From: Paenibacillus tianmuensis
GTDB lineage: Bacteria; Bacillota; Bacilli; Paenibacillales; NBRC-103111
NCBI RefSeq assembly: GCF_900100345.1
Contig: NZ_FMTT01000037.1
Span: 1 to 59,690, forward strand
DNA: 59,690 nt
Direction: 5' to 3'
Every line of letters begins with the position of its first letter. Positions within the stretch are counted from its first letter, which is position 1. The translations under genes and the position numbers were made by a program. Under the pieces are notes generated by a model. The model ran no database searches. It saw only the letters and a program-made list of their open reading frames with translations, and was not told where the DNA came from. Of the stretch, positions 7,697 to 14,344 are shown piece by piece.

Positions 7697-9922
7697 ATGG
7701 CAAAAGAGCAAACGGGACTGACAGAAGAAGTTCGGGCGGTTGTAGAACTGACGGAAGAGATGAAAGCGGCGATTCAGGTGCGCATTCTGAAACAGATCGC
7801 ATCCGAGCTGCAAATTGCGGCGGGGCGGGTCAAGACGACGGTCGGCCTGCTGGATGAGGGGAATACGATCCCTTTTATCGCGCGGTACCGGAAAGAAATG
7901 ACCGGAGAGCTCGACGAAAATCAGCTGCGGGATATCGAAGAGCGGCTGACGTATCTGCGTAATCTGGAGGACCGGAAGCTGGAGGTCATCCGTCTGATCG
8001 ACGAGCAGGGTAAGCTGACGGCCGAGCTGCGTACGGCAATCGAGCAGGCGGCTAAGCTGCAGGAAGTCGAGGACTTGTACCGCCCGTACCGGCAAAAGCG
8101 CAAGACGCGCGCCAGTGTGGCGAAGGAGAAAGGGCTCGAGCCTCTGGCTCTCTGGATTCAGACGCAGCCCAAGCAGGGCGATCTGCTTGCCGAAGCGGGC
8201 AAGTATGTGAGCGAGGAGAAAGGCGTCCAGACGGCCGAGGAAGCCGTACAAGGCGCGATGGATATCCTCGCGGAGCAAATCGCCGACAATGCGAAAATCC
8301 GGGCGTGGGTGCGCCTTCATACGTTCGAGCAGGGGATCCTGCGGACCGAAGCCAAGGACGCCGAGCAGGAATCCGTCTACGAGATGTATTACAGCTACCA
8401 GGAGCCGGTCCGCAAGCTGCCGCCGCACCGGATTCTTGCGATCAACCGCGGAGAACGGGAAGAAGTGCTTAAGGTCGCGCTAGACGTTCCCGTCGAGCGG
8501 ATTCACGAGTATATTGCGAAGCAAGTGATTAAGGGGCCTTCCATCGTGCGCGACACGTTGACGGCTGTCAATGAAGATGCGTACAAGCGGCTGATCGCCT
8601 CGTCCATTGAGCGGGAAGTGCGCAACGAAATGACGGAGAAGGCCGAGGAAAAAGCGATCGAGGTATTCGCCGAAAATCTGCGCAATCTGCTGCTTCAGCC
8701 TCCGATCAAGGGCAAGGTGGTGCTTGGCGTCGATCCCGCGTACCGGACAGGCTGCAAGCTCGCCGTCGTCGACGATACGGGCAAAATGCTGGAGATTGCC
8801 GTCACGTACCCGACGCCGCCGAACAATAAAATAGCGGAAGCGAAAGCGACGTTCAAGCGTCTGATCGACGCTTATCGCGTCGAATTGATCGTCATCGGCA
8901 ACGGGACGGCGTCCCGCGAGACGGAGCAGTTCGTGGCCGAGCTGATCGGCGAGATAAAGGCACGGAAGCTGCAATATTTGATCGTCAACGAAGCGGGGGC
9001 GAGCGTCTATTCGGCTTCCAAGCTGGCACAGACGGAGTTTCCGGACCTCGATGTGGCGGAGCGAAGCGCGATCTCCATTGCACGACGGCTGCAGGACCCA
9101 CTCGCGGAGCTGGTCAAAATCGAGCCGAAAGCGATCGGCGTCGGCCAATACCAGCATGACGTAACGCAAAAAAGGCTCGAAGAGAGCCTGAAGTTCGTCG
9201 TCGAGTCGGCGGTGAACCACGTGGGCGTGGACGTGAACACAGCGTCTCCATCGCTGCTGTCCTATGTGTCGGGCGTCAACAGCACGCTTGCCAAAAATAT
9301 TGTAAAATACCGCGACGACAACGGGAAATTCACAAGCCGGGCGCAGCTGCAAAAGGTTCCGCGGCTCGGAGCGAAGGCGTTCGAGCAGTGCGTCGGCTTT
9401 TTGCGGATCGCAGGCGGCGGCAATCCGCTGGATAACACGCCGATTCATCCGGAGTCGTATGACGTGGTGGACAAGCTGTTCCGCGAGCTGAAGCTGGAGC
9501 TGTCGCAGCTTGGCAGTGCCGAGCTGAAATCGATGCTGCAAAGCTTGGAGCCAGAAGAGCTCGCTCCGAAGCTTGGCGTCGGGGTGCCGACGCTGCGCGA
9601 TATTCTCGATTCGCTGCAGCGGCCGGGACGCGACCCGCGGGAGGAGCTGCCGGCGCCGATTTTCCGCACGGACGTGCTGCAGATCGAAGATTTGAAGCCG
9701 GGCATGGAGCTGCAGGGAACCGTGCGCAACGTAATCGATTTCGGCGCTTTTGTCGATATTGGCATCAAAAACGACGGGCTCGTTCATATTTCGCAGTTAA
9801 GCAATTCCTACGTGAAGCATCCGATGGACGTCGTGTCCGTAGGGGATGTCGTGACGGTATGGGTGCTCAACGTCGACCTGAAAAAGGGCCGCGTAGGGCT
9901 GACGATGAAAAAGCCTTCTTAA
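7697..9922 (+). CDS. tex: Transcription accessory protein Tex (S1 RNA-binding)
   Basis: 741 residues, normal for Tex (YdcI in B. subtilis). Domains in order: helical Tex N-terminal region (IPFIARYRKEMTGELDE), YqgF/RNase H-like domain (VVLGVDPAYRTGCKLAVVD near 341), helix-hairpin-helix pair (GVNSTLAKNIVKYRDDNG, then VPRLGAKAFEQ), and a C-terminal S1 domain (GMELQGTVRNVIDFGAFVDI, from about 660). Tex binds RNA and acts in transcription and translation in the cytoplasm. It has GGAGGAG upstream. In B. subtilis the rsb-sigB operon lies between ndoA and this gene; here the gap is 63 bases. Confidence 0.95.
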   Translation: MAKEQTGLTEEVRAVVELTEEMKAAIQVRILKQIASELQIAAGRVKTTVGLLDEGNTIPFIARYRKEMTGELDENQLRDIEERLTYLRNLEDRKLEVIRLIDEQGKLTAELRTAIEQAAKLQEVEDLYRPYRQKRKTRASVAKEKGLEPLALWIQTQPKQGDLLAEAGKYVSEEKGVQTAEEAVQGAMDILAEQIADNAKIRAWVRLHTFEQGILRTEAKDAEQESVYEMYYSYQEPVRKLPPHRILAINRGEREEVLKVALDVPVERIHEYIAKQVIKGPSIVRDTLTAVNEDAYKRLIASSIEREVRNEMTEKAEEKAIEVFAENLRNLLLQPPIKGKVVLGVDPAYRTGCKLAVVDDTGKMLEIAVTYPTPPNNKIAEAKATFKRLIDAYRVELIVIGNGTASRETEQFVAELIGEIKARKLQYLIVNEAGASVYSASKLAQTEFPDLDVAERSAISIARRLQDPLAELVKIEPKAIGVGQYQHDVTQKRLEESLKFVVESAVNHVGVDVNTASPSLLSYVSGVNSTLAKNIVKYRDDNGKFTSRAQLQKVPRLGAKAFEQCVGFLRIAGGGNPLDNTPIHPESYDVVDKLFRELKLELSQLGSAELKSMLQSLEPEELAPKLGVGVPTLRDILDSLQRPGRDPREELPAPIFRTDVLQIEDLKPGMELQGTVRNVIDFGAFVDIGIKNDGLVHISQLSNSYVKHPMDVVSVGDVVTVWVLNVDLKKGRVGLTMKKPS

Positions 9923-9928
9923 GCATAA

Positions 9929-10005
9929 AATAGAGCATAAGCCGGAGAAAAGGGATATAGCGGAAGCCGCGTCCTTCACTCTGGCGTATGCTCTATTTGT
10001 TTTTG
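9929..10005 (+). terminator. Terminator of tex
   Basis: 12-bp stem AAATAGAGCATA (9929-9940) / TATGCTCTATTT (9987-9998), with further pairing inside the loop (GCCGGAG with CTCTGGC), followed by GTTTTTG. It may also serve cmpA, which converges from the right. Confidence 0.8.
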
Positions 10006-10021
10006 AGCGTTGAGCTCATGT

Positions 10022-10168
10022 TTATTGAAGCTGGGATGTCGTGGGGTCCGTCTCGCTTCTGCGGGTGCGGTAAAAAAACCAGCAATCGTTCAGCAAACGG
10101 ATTTGCCGGCGGTTTTTGTTGTAAAATGCCCGCATCAGCTGGTTGCAAAGCCATTGTGGCAATACCAT
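10022..10168 (-). CDS. cmpA: Cortex morphogenetic protein CmpA
   Basis: 48 residues from ATG 10166-10168 with GGAAGG upstream. LPQWLCNQLMRAFYNKNRRQ, then IRLLNDCWFFYR, closely matches the small sporulation protein CmpA, which in B. subtilis acts as an adaptor in quality control of spore envelope assembly, promoting SpoIVA degradation by ClpXP. It sits between tex and sprT as in Bacillus. The C-terminal tail (RTRRSETDPTTSQLQ) is a little longer than in B. subtilis. Confidence 0.85.
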   Translation of the reverse strand: MVLPQWLCNQLMRAFYNKNRRQIRLLNDCWFFYRTRRSETDPTTSQLQ

Positions 10169-10241
10169 CAGTCCCTTCCCGTCTAGCTGCCGTACACTAT
10201 ACAGCATATGGGCGGGAGCCGTTTCGGGTGCAGGTCCTTTT

Positions 10242-10604
10242 TTAAGCGAAATCTTCTTCCTCTTCGTACCACTGCTCGAGCTGTGCCTGAAGCGCGCGAA
10301 TCTCGGTTAAGAGGGAGATGAGCGGATACTCTTTTTCCTGCTCTTGTATCGCGCTGAACGTCTGTTCCAGGCGATTGATGTATTCCAGGCCATGCTGGAG
10401 CGTATAGCCCGGATGCACAAGCTCAAGCCCGTCGAATTCCGCGACAAATACCGGCAGTCCGGGGACGTTAGGCGTGGTTAGCTTGTCCAGCTCCTTATGC
10501 AGACGCTGATTAAGCGCAGCCAGTTGGTACATATGGGTAGCGGGCATTTCCACGAATTCGATCCGGTCCTCCAGCTTAAGCAGGGCGCATTTCTTTTTGA
10601 ACAT
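10242..10604 (-). CDS. Hypothetical protein, 120 residues
   Basis: Starts at ATG 10602-10604 with AGGAG 9 bases upstream; an in-frame ATG at 10631 has no such site. The sequence MFKKKCALLKLEDRIEFVEM, then LNQRLHKELDKL, is mostly helical and ends in a very acidic tail (EQWYEEEEDFA). I recall similar proteins at this place in Paenibacillus genomes under loose names, but cannot assign a function. It is divergent from sprT. Confidence 0.75.
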   Translation of the reverse strand: MFKKKCALLKLEDRIEFVEMPATHMYQLAALNQRLHKELDKLTTPNVPGLPVFVAEFDGLELVHPGYTLQHGLEYINRLEQTFSAIQEQEKEYPLISLLTEIRALQAQLEQWYEEEEDFA

Positions 10605-10744
10605 CGGGTTAAACTCCTCTCTATGGGTCAAAGGGACAATTTGTCCGAAGCAATGCCAGATTCCTACTTGACAGTTTAGCCTAACCTGCGGTTACAATTC
10701 AAGAGAGAAACGAAGAGAAACCAGAGAGTAAGGGTGGGAAAACG

Positions 10745-11221
10745 ATGGATGACCGACAGCTGCAGCTATGGGTAGAGCAAATATCGCTGTCGTCGTTTGG
10801 ATGTCCTTTTTTGCATCGGGCGAGGTTCAACCGGAGATTAAGGTCGACGGGAGGGCGCTATTTCACCCGGACGCACGATATCGAGATCAGCTGGCTGCAG
10901 TATGAGCAGTTCGGAGCCGCCGACGTGGAGAAAATTATTAAGCATGAACTGTGCCATTACCACCTGCATTTGCTGGGAGGGGGATATCAGCACCGGGATG
11001 ACGATTTCAAGCGGCTGCTGGCCAAGGTCGGAGGGACGCGCTATTGCCGGTCGCTCCCGCAGGAGCTGAAGCGTACCGAGCCTTACCGGTACAAGCTCGT
11101 TTGTACAAGCTGCAGCGCGGAGTATATGCGTAAACGCAAGGCCGACCCGAAGAAATACGTCTGCGGTTTCTGCAAAGGCAAGTTAAAATTGCTTGCCCTT
11201 GACTTACAGCCGCATTCATGA
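10745..11221 (+). CDS. sprT: SprT-like zinc metalloprotease-fold protein
   Basis: 158 residues. The HExxH zinc motif is HELCH at 67-71, with a third likely ligand His83 in YQHRDDDF. A C-terminal zinc ribbon has two CxxC pairs (CTSC at about 118 and CGFC at about 139). The family is called SprT (YdcK in B. subtilis) and resembles eukaryotic Spartan; its bacterial substrate is unknown. The gene ends about 17 bases before tRNA-Asn. Confidence 0.9.
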   Translation: MDDRQLQLWVEQISLSSFGCPFLHRARFNRRLRSTGGRYFTRTHDIEISWLQYEQFGAADVEKIIKHELCHYHLHLLGGGYQHRDDDFKRLLAKVGGTRYCRSLPQELKRTEPYRYKLVCTSCSAEYMRKRKADPKKYVCGFCKGKLKLLALDLQPHS

Positions 11222-11238
11222 TACATTAAAATTGTCTT

Positions 11239-11314
11239 TCCCTGATAGCTCAGTTGGTAGAGCACTCGACTGTTAATCGAGTTGTCACAGGTTCGAGTCC
11301 TGTTCGGGGAGCCA
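11239..11314 (+). tRNA. tRNA-Asn (GTT)
   Basis: Full cloverleaf: acceptor TCCCTGA/TCGGGGA, D arm AGCTCAGTTGGTAGAGC, anticodon loop CTGTTAA giving GTT, T arm ACAGGTTCGAGTCCTGT, and an encoded CCA end (11312-11314). Confidence 0.97.
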
Positions 11315-11323
11315 TTCTTTCTT

Positions 11324-11411
11324 GGAGAGATACCCAAGTGGCTCAAGGGGACCCTCTGCTAAGGGGTTAGACTGCGTAAGTGGTGCGAGGGTTCGAATCC
11401 CTCTCTCTCCG
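11324..11411 (+). tRNA. tRNA-Ser (GCT)
   Basis: Class II tRNA: acceptor GGAGAGA/TCTCTCC, anticodon loop with GCT, long variable arm, and T arm GAGGGTTCGAATCCCTC. No CCA is encoded, unlike the neighbouring tRNA-Asn. A palindromic terminator begins at its last base. Confidence 0.96.
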
Positions 11412-11457
11412 TAGATAATAAATGAAGCCGCCGAAAGGCGGTTTTTTTATTATCTAC
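11411..11457. terminator. Palindromic terminator after tRNA-Ser
   Basis: Core CCGCC-GAAA-GGCGG (11428-11441) followed by seven T, flanked by GTAGATAATAAA and its complement (11446-11457), so it can work in both directions. Confidence 0.85.
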
Positions 11458-11536
11458 GGAGAGGTGAAGAGGGGTTCGAACCCGAGCAGAGGGGGCGTCG
11501 GAGCGGCAGCCAGCGAGCCGCGAAGTCTCGCAAGCG
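11457..11536. repeat. Interspersed repeat, copy A
   Basis: Begins CGGAGAGG and contains CGTCGGAGCGGCAGCCA (11496-11512), then GAGCCGCGAAGTCTCGCAAG. Copy B at 11611-11675 has the same blocks. It also holds a T-arm-like GGGGTTCGAACCC, which makes tRNA-like hits and false reading frames likely here. Confidence 0.6.
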
Positions 11537-11546
11537 CAGCGCGAGT

Positions 11547-11561
11547 ATCCCTCTCTCTCCG
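11547..11561 (+). repeat. Duplicated tRNA-Ser 3' end
   Basis: ATCCCTCTCTCTCCG at 11547-11561 is an exact repeat of tRNA-Ser positions 11397-11411, 150 bases downstream, preceded in both places by GCGAG. It reads as a tRNA 3' remnant that has lost most of the T arm. Confidence 0.7.
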
Positions 11562-11611
11562 CCATACATAAAAAGACCGGCTACCTGAAAAGGTAGCCTT
11601 TTTATGTATGG
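11562..11611. terminator. Palindromic terminator between tRNA remnant and corA
   Basis: GGCTACCT-GAAA-AGGTAGCC inside flanks CCATACATAAAAAG and its complement. It has the same design as the element at 11411-11457 and can serve corA, which is transcribed leftward. Confidence 0.8.
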
Positions 11612-11675
11612 CGGAGAGGGATGAGAACCAGAGGTTCGTCGGAGCGGCAGCCATGTGCCGCGAAGTCTTGCGGGC
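11611..11675. repeat. Interspersed repeat, copy B
   Basis: CGGAGAGGGATGAGAACC, then CGTCGGAGCGGCAGCCA (11637-11653) and GTGCCGCGAAGTCTTGCGGG. It ends at the corA stop codon. Confidence 0.6.
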
Positions 11676-12607
11676 TAAATCCATTTTTTCCACTTGAAAA
11701 TGGCCCACATGGAGATCGTGACAACGATCATAATGATCCAAACGTATGCGTACCCGAAGTTCCAGTTGAGCTCAGGGATATTCTTGAAATTCATACCGTA
11801 CAAACCAACGATAAAGGTCAGCGGGAGAAAAATCGAGCTGATAATGGTCAACGTCTTCATGATCTCGTTCATACGGTCTGATTTAATGCTCATCTGCAGC
11901 TCAAGCAGGCCCGTGAGCGATTCCCGAAATACGTCCAAGGAATCGACAACGCGGGAAATATGATCGTAGATATCGATAAAATAGACATTCGCTTCCTGAC
12001 GAATGTAAGGGAAATTCTGATGTGTTATCGTGCCAAGTATCGTTTTCTCTTCGGCAATAATACGGCGGAGATGATGCATTTTTCGTTTCGATTTAAATAT
12101 CTCCCGGGATACCTGGACGTAAGGATTACGGTAAATCATTTGCTCCAAGCGGTCGACGCGGTCCTCGATCTGATTGATAATGTCGGTATAGTCGTCCACA
12201 CAGCGGTCTAGTATTAAATATAAGATGCGTCCGCTGTGTTCCATGCTGCCTTCGACCTGCAACAAATGCGTTTTTAGCTCGTCGAAAAAAGGAAGGGGCT
12301 CTTTACAAATGGTAATAACAAAATTCGTACCGACCACAATAGCGATTTCGACCGTAGTAAGCAGCTTGTCCATGACGGCAAAGAACGTGATGAAGACATG
12401 GTCTTTGTATCGGTCCATTTTGGGACGCTGATTCAGCTTGATGCAATCTTCGACCACAAGCGGGTGGCAGTGAAACTGGTGTTTAAGCACGTGTTCGACC
12501 TGCTTCGCCTCGGGGGCTGTCATATGGAGCCAGATGTTCTCATTGTCGCCCGGAATTCGGGCCTCCTGTTCCGTAACCTGACCGGTAGCATGGTTGAATA
12601 CGAGCAT
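11675..12607 (-). CDS. corA: CorA-family magnesium/divalent cation channel
   Basis: 310 residues from ATG 12605-12607 with AGAGGTG upstream; a longer frame to 12721 lacks a binding site. A large cytoplasmic N-terminal domain is followed by two C-terminal membrane helices. The CorA selectivity motif GMN is seen in VGLYGMNFKNIPE between them. CorA forms a pentamer importing Mg2+. The C-terminal WKKWI end is basic, as usual. Confidence 0.93.
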   Translation of the reverse strand: MLVFNHATGQVTEQEARIPGDNENIWLHMTAPEAKQVEHVLKHQFHCHPLVVEDCIKLNQRPKMDRYKDHVFITFFAVMDKLLTTVEIAIVVGTNFVITICKEPLPFFDELKTHLLQVEGSMEHSGRILYLILDRCVDDYTDIINQIEDRVDRLEQMIYRNPYVQVSREIFKSKRKMHHLRRIIAEEKTILGTITHQNFPYIRQEANVYFIDIYDHISRVVDSLDVFRESLTGLLELQMSIKSDRMNEIMKTLTIISSIFLPLTFIVGLYGMNFKNIPELNWNFGYAYVWIIMIVVTISMWAIFKWKKWI

Positions 12608-12777
12608 CGAATACACCTCTGTAGGGGAATGGGGGTCCTTTTGCAGTTGATTGTAACATAGGGAAGGATTACCTCCAAAAAAGAAGAAAATTTTTTCGCA
12701 AAAGGGGCTTGTCAAGCTCATCCCATTCCGCTATAATAACACTTGTCGCTCAAAAAAGCGGCAATCATATGCAGCAT

Positions 12778-12849
12778 GGCCCGTTGGTCAAGGGGTTAAG
12801 ACACCTCCCTTTCACGGAGGTAACAGGGGTTCGAATCCCCTACGGGTCA
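12778..12849 (+). tRNA. tRNA-Glu (TTC)
   Basis: Acceptor GGCCCGT/ACGGGTC with one G-T pair, anticodon TTC in CCTTTCACG, T arm CAGGGGTTCGAATCCCCT. No CCA encoded. Confidence 0.96.
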
Positions 12850-12856
12850 TAGATAG

Positions 12857-12886
12857 TAGGGTGAGAACCCGCCGGGTTCAGCCTAC
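12857..12886. repeat. Hairpin between tRNA-Glu and tRNA-Leu
   Basis: GTAGG ... CCTAC enclosing GAACCC-GCC-GGGTTC. There is no T run, so it is more likely a processing signal or small repeat than a terminator. Confidence 0.5.
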
Positions 12887-12894
12887 GGTAATCT

Positions 12895-12977
12895 GCGGTT
12901 GTGGTGGAATGGCAGACACGCTATCTTGAGGGGGTAGTGGGCGTACGCTCGTGGAGGTTCGAGTCCTCTCAACCGCA
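12895..12977 (+). tRNA. tRNA-Leu (GAG), copy 1
   Basis: Class II tRNA with acceptor GCGGTTG/CAACCGC, anticodon stem CTATC/GGTAG around loop TTGAGGG giving GAG, long variable arm, and T arm GGAGGTTCGAGTCCTC. No CCA encoded. Confidence 0.95.
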
Positions 12978-12981
12978 TCAC

Positions 12982-13029
12982 AAAGCGAAAGAGCTTGCAT
13001 CCAAATGGATGCGGCTCTTTCGCTTTTTT
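12982..13029 (+). terminator. Terminator of the Glu-Leu tRNA unit
   Basis: AAAGCGAAAGAGC pairs with GCTCTTTCGCTTT (13014-13026), followed by TTTT. It lies over the 3' end of a minus-strand gene remnant. Confidence 0.88.
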
Positions 13030-13293
13030 AGCATAAACCATCTGCGGTGTAAACTTTTAACGCGGTTAATCATGCGGTTAGTTAAAGCCGGGTCGCGCCA
13101 GCCGCTCTCCCAGCGGTTGTATTCCTCCTGCGCGGCTTCTTTGGTATGCCCGTATTTCTCCTGAAGCTTCCCAAGGAGCTTCGCCCTTCAAGTGTCTCCA
13201 CTTTCCTTTCAAAACGCTAGTCTATTCGAATCAGTTCCTAAAGGATGCCACTTTACTTTTACCTGCGAAACCTATACAATGAATAATACATTC

Positions 13294-13376
13294 GCGGTTG
13301 TGGTGGAATGGCAGACACGCTATCTTGAGGGGGTAGTGGGCGTACGCCCGTGGAGGTTCGAGTCCTCTCAACCGCA
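13294..13376 (+). tRNA. tRNA-Leu (GAG), copy 2
   Basis: Nearly identical to copy 1, with one visible difference in the variable arm (GCCCG instead of GCTCG). A duplicated tRNA gene 399 bases downstream. Confidence 0.95.
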
Positions 13377-13394
13377 TCCCAATAGCTGTTCGTG

Positions 13395-13421
13395 AAAAGC
13401 CCTGAGATTTCAGGGCTTTTT
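13395..13421 (+). terminator. Terminator of second tRNA-Leu
   Basis: AAAAGCCCTG-AGATTT-CAGGGCTTTT plus T. Confidence 0.88.
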
Positions 13422-13519
13422 GCTGCGGAGCTGGAGCATGGAATGGCCGCGGGAACGATGTCATCGCAAGCCACATGCCCCAATGGACGACTCTTCCAAG
13501 CGCCATAACGAATGAGCAG

Positions 13520-13804
13520 TCACAAGCGCATGAAGTCTTGACGCTCCGCTTTCGGCCGGCAGGCTCGGCAGACGCCGACGACTTTGCCGGCTGTGGAGTA
13601 AAAGGCCAACTCCTTTGAGGGAACCTTTCGTCGGCAAAAGGAGCAGCTTTGCTTGGCCTGGCTTTTACCGGTCTGTCGGGACTTGGAGCCGGGCCGGCCG
13701 AATCGGTTTCGTCTTAAAAACTTCGGAAGAAAGATAGCCAGACAGATCAAAAACAGGATAACGGCGATAACGGTGACGTAGGGCTGGATAGGCAGGGGAA
13801 ACAC
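13520..13804 (-). CDS. Small membrane protein with a C4 zinc-finger-like tail
   Basis: 94 residues from GTG 13802-13804; no strong binding site is seen, so the start is uncertain. One N-terminal membrane helix (about 7-30), a basic linker, and two Cys pairs (CSFCRRKVPSKE at about 54 and CRACRPKAE at about 79) that could bind zinc. Family not recognised. It is divergent from the YjfB-like gene. Confidence 0.6.
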   Translation of the reverse strand: MFPLPIQPYVTVIAVILFLICLAIFLPKFLRRNRFGRPGSKSRQTGKSQAKQSCSFCRRKVPSKELAFYSTAGKVVGVCRACRPKAERQDFMRL

Positions 13805-13960
13805 CTCGCGTTACTACAGGATTGTGTTGATACGAATAGTTCGGCAGAAAACGACAATTTCCTTTATTTGTATTGAAGGGCTTGTTTGTTTCGATTATAC
13901 TGGCCTTAGCGAACGGACTTCCGGCGTTTGCTCCATCTTTCGAAGAAATGAGGCGAGCTT

Positions 13961-14140
13961 GTGCAAATTAACGCAGCATTGAACGCCATTAGCGGCGGAA
14001 ACCCGTTAAAGCAGGCGGTCGGCATTGCTCTGCTAAGTCAAATGAAGGATTCTCAGGCTGCCCAAGCGGCAACGATGCTTCAGGATTTTGCGGCGGCACA
14101 GCACCCCAACCTGGGCAAAAACTTGGATATTCGCGTCTGA
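13961..14140 (+). CDS. YjfB-like putative motility protein
   Basis: 59 residues from GTG 13961 with GAGG 8 bases upstream. The sequence is helical and Ala/Gln-rich, ending AAQHPNLGKNLDIRV. The HPxLGxxxDI end is characteristic of the small YjfB family, annotated as putative motility proteins in Bacillus. A terminator follows at 14189. Function beyond the family label is unknown. Confidence 0.7.
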   Translation: MQINAALNAISGGNPLKQAVGIALLSQMKDSQAAQAATMLQDFAAAQHPNLGKNLDIRV

Positions 14141-14188
14141 TCTCTCCCAGCTTTCAATTCAAAAGTTCAAAAGAATGAAGCATGCATG

Positions 14189-14235
14189 AACCTGCCTGCG
14201 CTTTAGGTAAATCTGAAGCGCGGGCAGGTTTTTTT
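14189..14235 (+). terminator. Terminator of the YjfB-like gene
   Basis: AACCTGCCTGCGCTT pairs with AAGCGCGGGCAGGTT, followed by a run of T. Confidence 0.88.
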
Positions 14236-14344
14236 GCGTTGCCGATTTAGGATAGGTTTTGCAGATCGAAGAATACTAAAAGGACGGGATAAGGAAATCG
14301 TATGCAAGCGGGAGAAACTATGGACAAAGCGAGTGGATCAATCG

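Noticed and set aside
8480..9787. Long minus-strand open frame opposite tex (435 codons)
   Set aside because: It is Arg/Leu/His-rich, lacks any family motif and mirrors the codon bias of tex, which is clearly the real gene.
11359..11741. Minus-strand frames containing phrases like EREGFEPSH and LLGFEPLF
   Set aside because: These come from translating tRNA-Ser, its duplicated 3' end and the interspersed repeats; they are a known artefact, not proteins.
13231..13506. Minus-strand frames across tRNA-Leu copy 2
   Set aside because: They are translated tRNA sequence (LRGLEPPRAYAH-type) and overlap a clear tRNA and its terminator.
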